The position numbers were made by a program, and so were the translations under genes. This document shows, piece after piece, positions 1 to 5,147 of a stretch of DNA of 8,619 nucleotides. The DNA is taken from NCBI GenBank assembly GCA_052143655.1, contig JBKQSL010000336.1, forward strand, positions 1-8,619. Reading direction: 5' to 3'. How positions within the stretch are numbered: position 1 is the stretch's first letter; every line of letters begins with the position of its first letter. The stretch is from CAVSUR01 sp052143655 (GTDB lineage Bacteria; Actinomycetota; Actinomycetes; Streptosporangiales; Streptosporangiaceae). Below the pieces are notes generated by a model. That model did no database searches. It was not told the origin of the DNA and saw nothing but the letters and a program-made list of their open reading frames with translations.

Positions 1-1
1 C

Positions 2-73
2 TGCGAGCGGGCCCGCCAGATCGCCGCCGAGACCCTGGCTGAGGTGAACGCGCTGATGCATACCCGGTACTGA
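2..73 (+). CDS. C-terminal tail of a probable tryptophanyl-tRNA synthetase (partial)
   Basis: The window opens inside an open frame of 23 codons ending in TGA. The visible end reads CERARQIAAETLAEVNALM followed by HTRY. The pattern of a charged residue, A-R-x-I-A, then T-L-A-E-V, is what I recall from the C-terminal helix of bacterial tryptophan-tRNA ligases, a class I enzyme that charges tRNA-Trp in the cytoplasm. Only 23 residues are available and no catalytic motif (HIGH or KMSKS type) is in view, so the family call is tentative. That this is the 3' end of a real gene is more certain: the frame is open from the window edge and the stop lies 29 nt from the stop of the convergent gene. Confidence 0.45.
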   Translation, partial: CERARQIAAETLAEVNALMHTRY

Positions 74-106
74 CCGGCACGGTAATGACAGCCGACTCGC
101 GGTCAG
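70..106. terminator. Inverted repeat joining two convergent stop codons
   Basis: CTGACCG (70-76) and CGGTCAG (100-106) are perfect 7-bp inverted arms around a 23-nt loop. The TGA of the upstream gene and the TGA of the convergent gene sit at equivalent places in the two arms. It could act as a weak bidirectional terminator, but the loop is long and there is no T-tract, so it may be coincidence. Confidence 0.25.
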
Positions 107-612
107 GCCGTCATGCTGAACGTGAACATCTTGCTGGCGGCGATCCGCGCCCCGACCGGATTCTCCGCGTCGAGCCAGCGCTCGAAGCCCGGGCCCTGCC
201 GGGGCAGGTACCAGTCGAGCATGGCCGTGCGCAGCTCGCTGCGCGCCGGGGCGCTGACGTCGAACAGCTCGGCCCGGCCGTGCACGGTGACCGCCAGCTC
301 CTCGCCGGGCAGGTAGGTGGCGGAGACCGCCGGGCGCGCGGCCAGGTGGAGCATCCGCACCGAGTCACGGCCCGAGCTGAACCAGAATGAGCCGTGCAGG
401 AAGTAGCCGTCAACCGGCCCGGCCAGCGGCCGGCCGTCGGCCGTCACCGTGGCGACGGCCAGCAGGCACATGCCCTGGAGCCGCTCGCACACCTGCTGGG
501 CGGTCAGTCGGCGCTCGGCGGTGATGATGTCAGATAGGTGCGGCCCGGCTGCGGCGGCGCTGGCGTCCAGGAGCCGCTGCAGCTGGCCGAGTTCGACAGG
601 TGTCTCCAGCAT
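103..612 (-). CDS. Pyridoxamine 5'-phosphate oxidase-fold (split-barrel) flavin/F420-type protein
   Basis: A 169-residue protein with the plan of the pyridoxamine-phosphate-oxidase-like split beta-barrel. An N-terminal helix is followed by LAVATVTADGRPLAGPVDGY (51-70), the strand-turn-strand that opens the barrel. Next come FWFSSGRDSVRMLHL (76-90), AVSATYLPGEELAVTVHGRAEL (95-116), and a C-terminal helix containing WYLPRQGPGFERWL (134-147). Members bind FMN, F420 or haem as homodimers in the cytoplasm, and many are uncharacterised reductases or oxidases. Nothing here fixes the cofactor or substrate, and true PdxH activity is unlikely. The ATG start is the first one in frame before the conserved region, and only a weak GATGGA-like site precedes it. 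It is divergent from the MmcQ/YjbR-type gene across 161 nt and convergent with the partial gene at the window start. Confidence 0.8.
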   Translation of the reverse strand: MLETPVELGQLQRLLDASAAAAGPHLSDIITAERRLTAQQVCERLQGMCLLAVATVTADGRPLAGPVDGYFLHGSFWFSSGRDSVRMLHLAARPAVSATYLPGEELAVTVHGRAELFDVSAPARSELRTAMLDWYLPRQGPGFERWLDAENPVGARIAASKMFTFSMTA

Positions 613-760
613 GCGCTGATTCCATCACGGGCCGCCGACAGTCAGGCGCGCCTGCGCCAGGCGGGCACTGGCGGCAGGCTGCGGGCGAACCCGCGGCGAG
701 CGGTCGGGGCGGACTCCGACGCAAGCGGCCCGGATGCGGGCGGCGCGCCGGACGCTGCGC

Positions 761-773
761 TAGCGTGCCTGCC
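761..773 (+). promoter_or_regulatory. Putative leaderless promoter: -10 box TAGCGT plus 7-nt spacer
   Basis: TAGCGT (761-766) fits the actinobacterial TANNNT -10 consensus and ends 7 nt before the GTG at 774. That places the expected transcription start on or next to the start codon. No Shine-Dalgarno sequence lies near the GTG, as expected of a leaderless mRNA. No clear TTGAC-type -35 box was found. The same hexamer and spacing occur before the gene starting at 5134. Confidence 0.45.
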
Positions 774-1124
774 GTGACCGATCTGCGCGCGGCCAGGGAG
801 TTCGCGCTCTCGCTGCCCGGTGCGGCCGAGGAGCCGCACTTCGACATGTCGTCGTTCCGGGTCGGCGGCAAGATCTTCGCGACCGTGCCGCCGGACGGCG
901 AGCACCTGCACGTGTTCGTGGACGAGACCGAGGTAGCCGCCTGCACGGCCGAGAACCCGGCGGCGTTCGAGCCGCTGCGCTGGGGCCAGCGGGTCCGCGG
1001 AGTGCGCATTACGCTCGCGGCCGCCCCGGCTGGCCGGGTGACTGAGCTGCTCGCCGAATCCTGGCGCCGCCGGGCTCCCCGCCGGATCGTCGCCGAGTAC
1101 GACCGGGCGGCGGGCGGGGCATGA
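774..1124 (+). CDS. MmcQ/YjbR family DNA-binding-fold protein
   Basis: A 116-residue protein matching the length and motif order of the MmcQ/YjbR (CyaY-like fold) family. The N-terminal helix contains FALSLPGAAEEPHF (10-23), then FRVGGKIFATV (28-38), HVFVDETE (46-53), a helix beginning at NPAAF (61-65), then RWGQRVRGVRITL (69-81) and a C-terminal helix ending in a Tyr-Asp pair. The biochemical role of the family is not established. I chose the GTG at 774 because homologues begin within a few residues of this point, a TAGCGT -10 box lies 7 nt upstream, and an in-frame ATG at 600 would add a low-complexity Arg/Gly/Ala leader unlike the family. A strong hairpin starts 3 nt after the TGA, so the gene is probably monocistronic. 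Confidence 0.82.
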   Translation: MTDLRAAREFALSLPGAAEEPHFDMSSFRVGGKIFATVPPDGEHLHVFVDETEVAACTAENPAAFEPLRWGQRVRGVRITLAAAPAGRVTELLAESWRRRAPRRIVAEYDRAAGGA

Positions 1125-1126
1125 CC

Positions 1127-1143
1127 GGGGAGCCGGGCTCCCC
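1127..1143 (+). terminator. Hairpin terminator after the MmcQ/YjbR gene
   Basis: GGGGAGC (1127-1133), loop CGG, GCTCCCC (1137-1143) form a perfect 7-bp GC-rich stem starting 3 nt after the stop codon. No T-tract follows, which is common for actinobacterial terminators. Position and symmetry support termination on the plus strand. Confidence 0.55.
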
Positions 1144-1158
1144 CGCTACTGGCCCAGA

Positions 1159-1176
1159 CCGCCGCGCGCGCGGCGG
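1159..1176. repeat. 18-bp perfect palindrome between convergent genes
   Basis: CCGCCGCGCGCGCGGCGG is its own reverse complement over 18 bases. It lies in the 111-nt gap between two convergent genes and is the middle one of three inverted repeats. It may assist termination from either side. A perfectly self-complementary CG-rich run has no natural loop, so a cruciform or a protein site is also possible. Confidence 0.5.
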
Positions 1177-1178
1177 TA

Positions 1179-1202
1179 GCCGGCCAGCCAGCGCTGGCCG
1201 GC
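1179..1202 (-). terminator. 10-bp-stem hairpin downstream of the methyltransferase gene
   Basis: GCCGGCCAGC (1179-1188), loop CAGC, GCTGGCCGGC (1193-1202) form a perfect 10-bp stem. It lies 33 nt past the stop of the minus-strand methyltransferase gene, where a terminator for the regulatory operon would be expected. It could also back up termination of the plus-strand gene. Confidence 0.5.
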
Positions 1203-1235
1203 CTCCGATGGACGGGCCGACCCGGGTCAGCTCGG

Positions 1236-2075
1236 TCAGGGCTTGCGGGCCACGCCTGCGTAGCAGGGGATGACGTGCTCGGCGTCCGGCTGCGCGCGCC
1301 ATTCCGGCAGCGGCACCAGGCCGGGCGGGACGAACTCCAGGCCGTCGAAGAACCGGGCGATCTCGGCGCGCGAGCGCAGTTTCAGCTGGGTCGGTCCCAT
1401 CCGGCGGTTGAGCTCGCCCGTGGTCGTGGCGACCCGCTCGGTGTCGATGTCGCTGGTGGTGTCGGAGAGGGCGAGGTAGCTGCCGGACGGAATGGCGCTC
1501 ATTAGCGTGGCGATGATCTTGTGCGGGTCGGCGGAGTCCGGGATGTACTGCAGGATCATCAGTGCCATGACGGCCACCGGCTGACTGAGGTCCAGGCGGC
1601 CGGCGGCCTCGCCGAGGATCGTGCCGGCGTCCCGCGCGTCCGCCTGTATGTAGGCGGTGGCGCCCTCGGCCGTGCCGGTGAGCAGCGCGCGAGCGTGGGC
1701 CAGCACGATCGGGTCGTTGTCCACGTAGACGATCCGCGCGTCCGGCGCGATGGCCTGGGCCACCTGGTGAGTGTTCTCGGCGGTGGGCAGCCCGGTGCCG
1801 ATGTCCAGGAACTGGCGGATCCCGGCCTGGCCGGCCAGGTACTGCACGGCACGGCGCAGGAAAGCCCGGTTGGCCCGCACGCCCGGCAGGATGTTGGGGT
1901 TAGCCTGGGCGGCATGCTCGGCGGCCTGCCGGTCGGCCTCGTAGTTATCCTTGCCTCCCAGCCAGTAGTCGTAGATGCGGGCTGGATGGGCGATGGACGT
2001 GTCGAACGAGAGGGGCTCGGCCGCCGCTCCCGGCGCGTCGCGGGACGGCTCGGCGGGGGCTTGCTGGCTGGTCAC
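1236..2075 (-). CDS. DUF574-family S-adenosylmethionine-dependent methyltransferase
   Basis: A 279-residue protein with the signature of the actinobacterial DUF574 methyltransferases (Methyltransf_19). The N-terminal stretch IAHPARIYDYWLGGKDNYEADR (28-49) is diagnostic. It is followed by AdoMet motif I QFLDIGTGLPT (88-98), the acidic motif II end VYVDNDPIVLAHARALL (116-132) with Asp119, and YIQADARD (142-149). The C-terminal CYAGVARKP (271-279) is also typical, and the length matches the family. The methyl acceptor of this family is unknown to me. The GTG start is preceded by AAGGGAG (2081-2087) with a 5-nt spacer, a good ribosome site. It begins 45 nt after the stop of the XRE regulator gene on the same strand, so the two are probably co-transcribed; such methyltransferases often neighbour XRE/DUF397 genes in actinomycetes. 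Residues 1-22 are Ala/Pro-rich and probably disordered. Confidence 0.92.
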   Translation of the reverse strand: MTSQQAPAEPSRDAPGAAAEPLSFDTSIAHPARIYDYWLGGKDNYEADRQAAEHAAQANPNILPGVRANRAFLRRAVQYLAGQAGIRQFLDIGTGLPTAENTHQVAQAIAPDARIVYVDNDPIVLAHARALLTGTAEGATAYIQADARDAGTILGEAAGRLDLSQPVAVMALMILQYIPDSADPHKIIATLMSAIPSGSYLALSDTTSDIDTERVATTTGELNRRMGPTQLKLRSRAEIARFFDGLEFVPPGLVPLPEWRAQPDAEHVIPCYAGVARKP

Positions 2076-2120
2076 TGGTTCTCCCTTTTGCTGTCTGCCG
2101 GCCGGGTGGCGGGGTGGCGG

Positions 2121-3125
2121 TCAGAAGTCCGTGCTGGCCTGGGCGAGGAAGTCCACCGTGGCCTGCGCGTCGAGCGCGGTCACGCTGAGGCGGTTGATCA
2201 CGTCCAGGTAGTGATCGGTGTCGGTCGGCTTGTCCAGGTACTGCGCCCCGGTGAGCTGCTCGATGTACACGACATCGGGAACCCCGGGCTCGGCGAACCG
2301 CAGCACCGTGAAGGCGCCGCCTGCGCCGTCGTGGGCGCCCGCGCTGAATGGCACGACCTGCAGGGTCACAGCGGGCAGGGCGGCCACCTCAATGAGGCGG
2401 CGCAGTTGCGCGCGCATCACGTCCGGGCCGCCGACCGGGCGGCGCAGCACCGCCTCGTCGAGGATGGACCAGATCCGCGGCACCGCCGGCCGGGCGAGCA
2501 GTTCCTGCCGCCGCATCCGGACCTGGACACGCCGCTCGACCTCCTGAGGGGCCGCGTGCCGCAGCCCGATCATGGTGACGGCCCGCGCGTAGTCCTCGGT
2601 CTGGAACAGCCCGTTGACGAGCTGGAGATCGAAGGTCCGGATCAGCGAGGCCGACGCTTCCAGGCCTATGTAGGGCTCGAACCAGCCGGGCAGCACGTCG
2701 CCGTACTTGGCCCACCAGGCGTGCGCGTTGGCCTGGCCGGCCAGCTCCAGCAGGCTCTCGCGAACCTGCGGGTCTGTGACGCCGTACAGTTCGAGCAGGT
2801 CGGCGACGTCACGTTCCTTGAACCCGCTGCGGCCATTCTCCAGCCGGCTGATCTTCGAGCGCGAACCGCGTAACCGCCAGGCGGCCGCCTCCGGCGTGAT
2901 CCCGGCAGTCTCGCGCAGCCGCCGCAGCTGGCCGCCGAGCATGATGCGCACGGCCGCCGCCCCGGACACCGCCGACCCGGACCGGGCGGCTTCGGCTGCC
3001 CCGCCGCCTGCTGCATCGCCACCCGCGGGAGCGGCGCCAGGAAGCCGGCCGGCTGAGCCGGCCGGCTCCGGGTCACCGCCAGTGCTGTACTTCCCGCCCG
3101 ACTCCCCGCCCGCTCTCGTGCTCAC
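2121..3125 (-). CDS. XRE-family helix-turn-helix regulator with DUF5753 domain (WhiJ-like)
   Basis: A 334-residue regulator. Residues 64-118 form the XRE helix-turn-helix (LGGQLRRLRETAGIT, then KISRLENG at 91-98). From about 132 to the end is the DUF5753 ligand-binding-like domain, recognisable by WFEPYIGLEASASLIRTF (148-165), LVNGLFQTEDYARAV (169-183), ILDEAVLRRPVG (221-232), LQVVPFSAGAH (255-265) and YIEQLTGAQYLDKP (287-300). Such proteins are cytoplasmic DNA-binding regulators that partner with small DUF397 proteins in streptomycetes and relatives, often affecting development or secondary metabolism. I chose the GTG at 3125 because GGGAG lies 6 nt upstream. The alternative ATG at 2942, right before the HTH, lacks a ribosome site. 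This start gives a Gly/Ala-rich, probably disordered leader of about 60 residues, longer than usual. The DUF397 gene lies upstream and the methyltransferase downstream. Confidence 0.9.
   Translation of the reverse strand: MSTRAGGESGGKYSTGGDPEPAGSAGRLPGAAPAGGDAAGGGAAEAARSGSAVSGAAAVRIMLGGQLRRLRETAGITPEAAAWRLRGSRSKISRLENGRSGFKERDVADLLELYGVTDPQVRESLLELAGQANAHAWWAKYGDVLPGWFEPYIGLEASASLIRTFDLQLVNGLFQTEDYARAVTMIGLRHAAPQEVERRVQVRMRRQELLARPAVPRIWSILDEAVLRRPVGGPDVMRAQLRRLIEVAALPAVTLQVVPFSAGAHDGAGGAFTVLRFAEPGVPDVVYIEQLTGAQYLDKPTDTDHYLDVINRLSVTALDAQATVDFLAQASTDF
3043..3068. repeat. Tandem copies of a self-complementary GCCGGCCGGC element
   Basis: AGCCGGCCGGCT occurs at 3043-3054 and again at 3056-3067. 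Each copy is palindromic, and the second extends to the 14-bp palindrome GAGCCGGCCGGCTC (3055-3068). They lie in the disordered leader-coding part of the XRE regulator gene, 57-82 nt inside its 5' end. They may form RNA hairpins in the early message or be a protein site. Plain GC-rich drift is also possible. Confidence 0.4.
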
Positions 3126-3214
3126 CGGCCGCTCCCAGCCCGCTAGGCATCCTCGTGCGGTACCGGCCGCGCCGTGTCCCCGCGCAGCCCGGCCGGCAAT
3201 CCGTGACTGCGCAA

Positions 3215-3242
3215 ACACTACCACTCTGGGGCTATCTGTTCA
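3215..3242 (-). promoter_or_regulatory. Candidate promoter for the XRE regulator gene
   Basis: Read on the minus strand, TGAACA (3237-3242) matches four of six TTGACA positions. After a 16-nt spacer comes TAGTGT (3215-3220), which fits TANNNT. The predicted start is near 3207, leaving a leader of about 80 nt before the GTG at 3125. The surrounding gap is less GC-rich than its flanks. It would let the regulator be expressed apart from the upstream DUF397 gene. Confidence 0.35.
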
Positions 3243-3281
3243 TTGCCGGTAAACCCGGGCGAGTCGCAGGAGCCCGGCCGG

Positions 3282-3509
3282 TCAGGCCAGGTCGTCGAAC
3301 TCGCCGCTGCGGACCCCGGCCACGAACGCGGCGATCTCCTCGCGCGTGTACACCAGGGCCGGGCCGGACGGGAAGCGCGAGTTGCGGACGGCCACGTCCC
3401 CGCCAGGCAGTGCGGCTACCTCGACGCAGGCACCGCTCGGATTGCTGGCGCTGCTTTTGCGCCACCGAGCGCGCACCTGGTCGGCAGGGAGGCCGTTGGG
3501 TACCCACAT
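3282..3509 (-). CDS. DUF397 domain small regulatory partner protein
   Basis: A 75-residue protein that is essentially one DUF397 domain: WRKSS (16-20), NPSGACVEVA (23-32), VAVRNSRFPSGPAL (39-52), TREEIAAFVAGVRSGEFD (55-72). DUF397 proteins are small, cytoplasmic and typically encoded beside an XRE/DUF5753 regulator, whose activity they are thought to modulate. That arrangement is present here, with the XRE gene 156 nt downstream on the same strand. The ATG at 3509 is preceded by GAAGGAG (3517-3523) with a 7-nt spacer, a strong ribosome site. An in-frame ATG at 3617 is rejected because its extra residues (MQQQMHMHMH) are only a reading of the GTGCAT repeats in the promoter region. No odd residues were seen in the domain. 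Confidence 0.92.
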   Translation of the reverse strand: MWVPNGLPADQVRARWRKSSASNPSGACVEVAALPGGDVAVRNSRFPSGPALVYTREEIAAFVAGVRSGEFDDLA

Positions 3510-3587
3510 GTCTTGTCTCCTTCTGTCAGCGCCCCCCGCGCCAGGGCGGAACGGCGGCATCGGCAGCGACATTGAAACACGAACGGC

Positions 3588-3649
3588 GTGCATGTGCATG
3601 TGCATTTGCTGTTGCATATAGGCATCTGAAGCGGTATTGCACTATGCAC
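3588..3649. promoter_or_regulatory. GTGCAT hexamer array, candidate operator in divergent promoter region
   Basis: On the plus strand GTGCAT occurs three times head to tail (3588-3605), and a further TGCAT lies at 3613-3617. On the minus strand GTGCAT (3644-3649) is followed by GTGCAA (3637-3642) at a 7-nt step. The two sets face each other across about 20 nt of AT-richer sequence. The array sits between the DUF397 start (3509) and the HATPase start (3711), where a shared operator would be expected. The XRE regulator of this locus is the natural candidate binder, by inference only. Confidence 0.5.
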
Positions 3650-3665
3650 GTGCGTACGGCACAAT
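3637..3665 (+). promoter_or_regulatory. Weak candidate promoter for the HATPase gene
   Basis: TTGCAC (3637-3642), a 17-nt spacer and CACAAT (3660-3665) give a spaced pair with four of six matches at each box. The predicted start is about 40 nt before the ATG at 3711. The -35 box overlaps the minus-oriented GTGCAW half-sites, so a repressor bound there would block it. Low confidence. Confidence 0.25.
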
Positions 3666-3710
3666 GCCGAGTAGCCGTTCCGCTTCTCCCCGTGAGCAGG
3701 TTCTCGACTG

Positions 3711-4247
3711 ATGACGAGCGCAGGCGCTTTATCTCAGGCGGCTGCCGCTGGCCCGGTCGGCTGTCCCCCGGCCTGGCCCTGGCTGAAGCGCGCCGCTGAG
3801 ATGGCGGCGGCCGGCCGGGCGATCTCGTGCCCTGGCCGGGGCAGCGGGTGGCCGCGGGTCGCGACGCGCACCCCGGGGGCGACCGCATCCGCGGCGGCCG
3901 CGGCCCGCGACTTCGCCGCGGCGACATTGCAGCGGTGGGCGGTCGGCAGCCGCAGCGACGACATCATCCTCGTGCTGTCCGAGCTGGTCACCAACGCGCT
4001 GCGGCACGCCGCGCCGCAGCCAGGCGACGAGCCAGTGCGAGTCGGGCTGCTGCAGGCCGCGGCGGGATCCGCGGTGCTATGCGCGGTCGCCGACCCGAGC
4101 CCGCGCGCGCCCGTGCTGCGCGCGCCCGCCGAGGACGCCGAGTGCGGCCGCGGGCTGCACGTCGTCGCGGTGCTGAGTGATCACTGGGGCTGGACCGCCC
4201 CCAGTCACCGGGGCAAGACCGTGTGGGCGGCGTTCGCCGGCGGCTAG
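3711..4247 (+). CDS. ATP-binding protein of the RsbW/SpoIIAB-like HATPase (anti-sigma kinase) class
   Basis: A 178-residue protein whose last 130 residues form a small GHKL-type ATPase domain. The N box is LSELVTNALRHA (89-100) with Glu91 and Asn95, G1 is VADPSPRAP (126-134) with Asp128, and G2 is GRGLHVVAVLSDHWGW (146-161), followed by GKTVWA (168-173). Streptomycete proteins of this type are called serine/threonine kinase-like anti-sigma factors; many have no known partner and may act on other regulators. No sigma-factor or anti-sigma-antagonist gene is visible nearby. It is divergent from the DUF397 gene, matching the three-part WhiJ/AbaA-type sets. Residues 1-45 are Ala/Gly/Pro-rich. The ribosome site before 3711 is weak, and the in-frame ATG at 3801 is an alternative start. 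The stop overlaps the convergent gene by 4 nt. Confidence 0.85.
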   Translation: MTSAGALSQAAAAGPVGCPPAWPWLKRAAEMAAAGRAISCPGRGSGWPRVATRTPGATASAAAAARDFAAATLQRWAVGSRSDDIILVLSELVTNALRHAAPQPGDEPVRVGLLQAAAGSAVLCAVADPSPRAPVLRAPAEDAECGRGLHVVAVLSDHWGWTAPSHRGKTVWAAFAGG

Positions 4248-5134
4248 CCGGGCAGGGTGACGGCAAGCCGGCCGTAGGACGTGAGCGTGCGCAGGGCGCC
4301 GAGCGTGACCACGCCGCGCCATTCGAGCAGCGCCGCCTCGCTGGGCGGCTCCCAGCTGATCGGCCAGCCGCCGTCGGCCTGCTGGCCGGCGAGCAGGCGA
4401 TCCAGGTGCGCGTCGATCCGCTCGGCGCTGAACAGGCTGCGCCACCGCGACCCGGCCGCCGGCGCCAGGTGCAGCGGGGTGAGCCCGTAGCCCGGTGCCG
4501 CCGGATCGAGTTGCAGCATGCTGACCTCGGCCAGGTGACCGGCCAGCCGGGCGGCGCAGCGCTCGGCCCGGTCCCGGTCCGGTACGTGCTCCAGGAAGAT
4601 CAGCACCTCGGACAGCTCGTGCGCATCGCCGGGCAGGCTGCCGGATTCCAGCTGGCCCCAGCAGTAGCGGGTGGCCTCAGCACGCCACGGGTGGTCGGCG
4701 CCGAGCTGGTACAGCAGCCCGGCCAGCCCCGCGGTCGGGTTCAGCCCCGGCTGGTAGGTCCACTCGGTCCAGTGCGCGGCGCGGGGGAACGACTCGATGA
4801 CCGGAAGGGCCAGCGGCACGGCACCGCCCGCGCCGGCCTGCGCCGCGACCCCGGCCAGGTAGTCGCAGGCCTGCCCGATCATCGCCGGGTCGCCCGGGCC
4901 GGCCGCGGCCATCGCCCCGAGCGCGGTCTCCACGTCAATGGGAAGGCTGCGCGGGCAGCGCTTGTCCGGCTCCAGGCCGTGCCCGAAGCCGCCGTCGTCG
5001 TTGCGGTAGCCGCGCAGCGCGTCGAGCACCCCAGCGGCCGGGGCGCCGAGGAAGCAGGCCGCGAACAGCCGCCGTTCGAGCAGCCGGGCCTCCCGCAGCA
5101 GGAACTGGTCAGCGGCGATGAATGCGTCGTCCAT
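4244..5134 (-). CDS. Alpha/alpha-toroid protein, prenyltransferase/squalene-cyclase-like fold
   Basis: A 296-residue protein with features of the terpenoid cyclase/prenyltransferase toroid: repeated helices ending in Gly- and aromatic-rich turns. The clearest are GYRNDDGGFGHGLEPD (42-57) and GQQADGGWPISWEPPS (250-265), both resembling QW-type repeats. YQPGLNPTAGLAGLLYQLG (127-145) and SELSEVLIFL-like helices (residues around 173-182) fill the middle. The place where squalene-hopene cyclases have DxDD is occupied by PIDVETAL (65-72), so the catalytic acid motif is not evident and a cyclase reaction should not be assumed. At under half the cyclase length it is probably a single toroid of unknown function. 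No signal peptide or membrane segment is apparent. The ATG at 5134 has no Shine-Dalgarno but has TAGCGT 7 nt upstream, which suggests leaderless translation. The AraC-family gene ends 10 nt upstream on the same strand. Confidence 0.75.
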   Translation of the reverse strand: MDDAFIAADQFLLREARLLERRLFAACFLGAPAAGVLDALRGYRNDDGGFGHGLEPDKRCPRSLPIDVETALGAMAAAGPGDPAMIGQACDYLAGVAAQAGAGGAVPLALPVIESFPRAAHWTEWTYQPGLNPTAGLAGLLYQLGADHPWRAEATRYCWGQLESGSLPGDAHELSEVLIFLEHVPDRDRAERCAARLAGHLAEVSMLQLDPAAPGYGLTPLHLAPAAGSRWRSLFSAERIDAHLDRLLAGQQADGGWPISWEPPSEAALLEWRGVVTLGALRTLTSYGRLAVTLPG

Positions 5135-5147
5135 GCCCGGGACGCTA
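5135..5147 (-). promoter_or_regulatory. Putative leaderless promoter of the toroid gene, overlapping the AraC stop codon
   Basis: On the minus strand TAGCGT (5142-5147) lies 7 nt before the ATG at 5134, the same box and spacing as upstream of the GTG at 774. Its first three bases, TAG, are the stop codon of the AraC-family gene. No ribosome site is visible for the downstream gene. No convincing -35 box was found. Confidence 0.42.

Noticed and set aside
644..653. AGGCGCGCCT palindrome in the divergent PNPOx-fold/YjbR gap
   Set aside because: A 10-bp palindrome of C and G is common by chance at this composition and has no supporting context.
1521..2873. A 450-codon open frame on the plus strand
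   Set aside because: It lies antisense to the methyltransferase and XRE genes, both recognised by family motifs. Long antisense frames are expected in DNA with such high GC at third positions, and its translation shows no recognisable domain.
3186..3281. Direct repeat AGCCCGGCCGG at 3186-3196 and 3271-3281
   Set aside because: Two GC-only 11-mers about 85 nt apart are weak evidence in this base composition and match no gene boundary in a telling way.
3510..3617. N-terminal extension of the DUF397 protein from an ATG at 3617
   Set aside because: The added residues are a reading of the GTGCAT repeats and adjacent promoter DNA, and a strong ribosome site precedes the ATG at 3509.
3588..3617. 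Short tandem repeats as a possible CRISPR-like array
   Set aside because: The units are 6 nt with no spacers of CRISPR length and no cas genes nearby; a regulatory array is the better reading.
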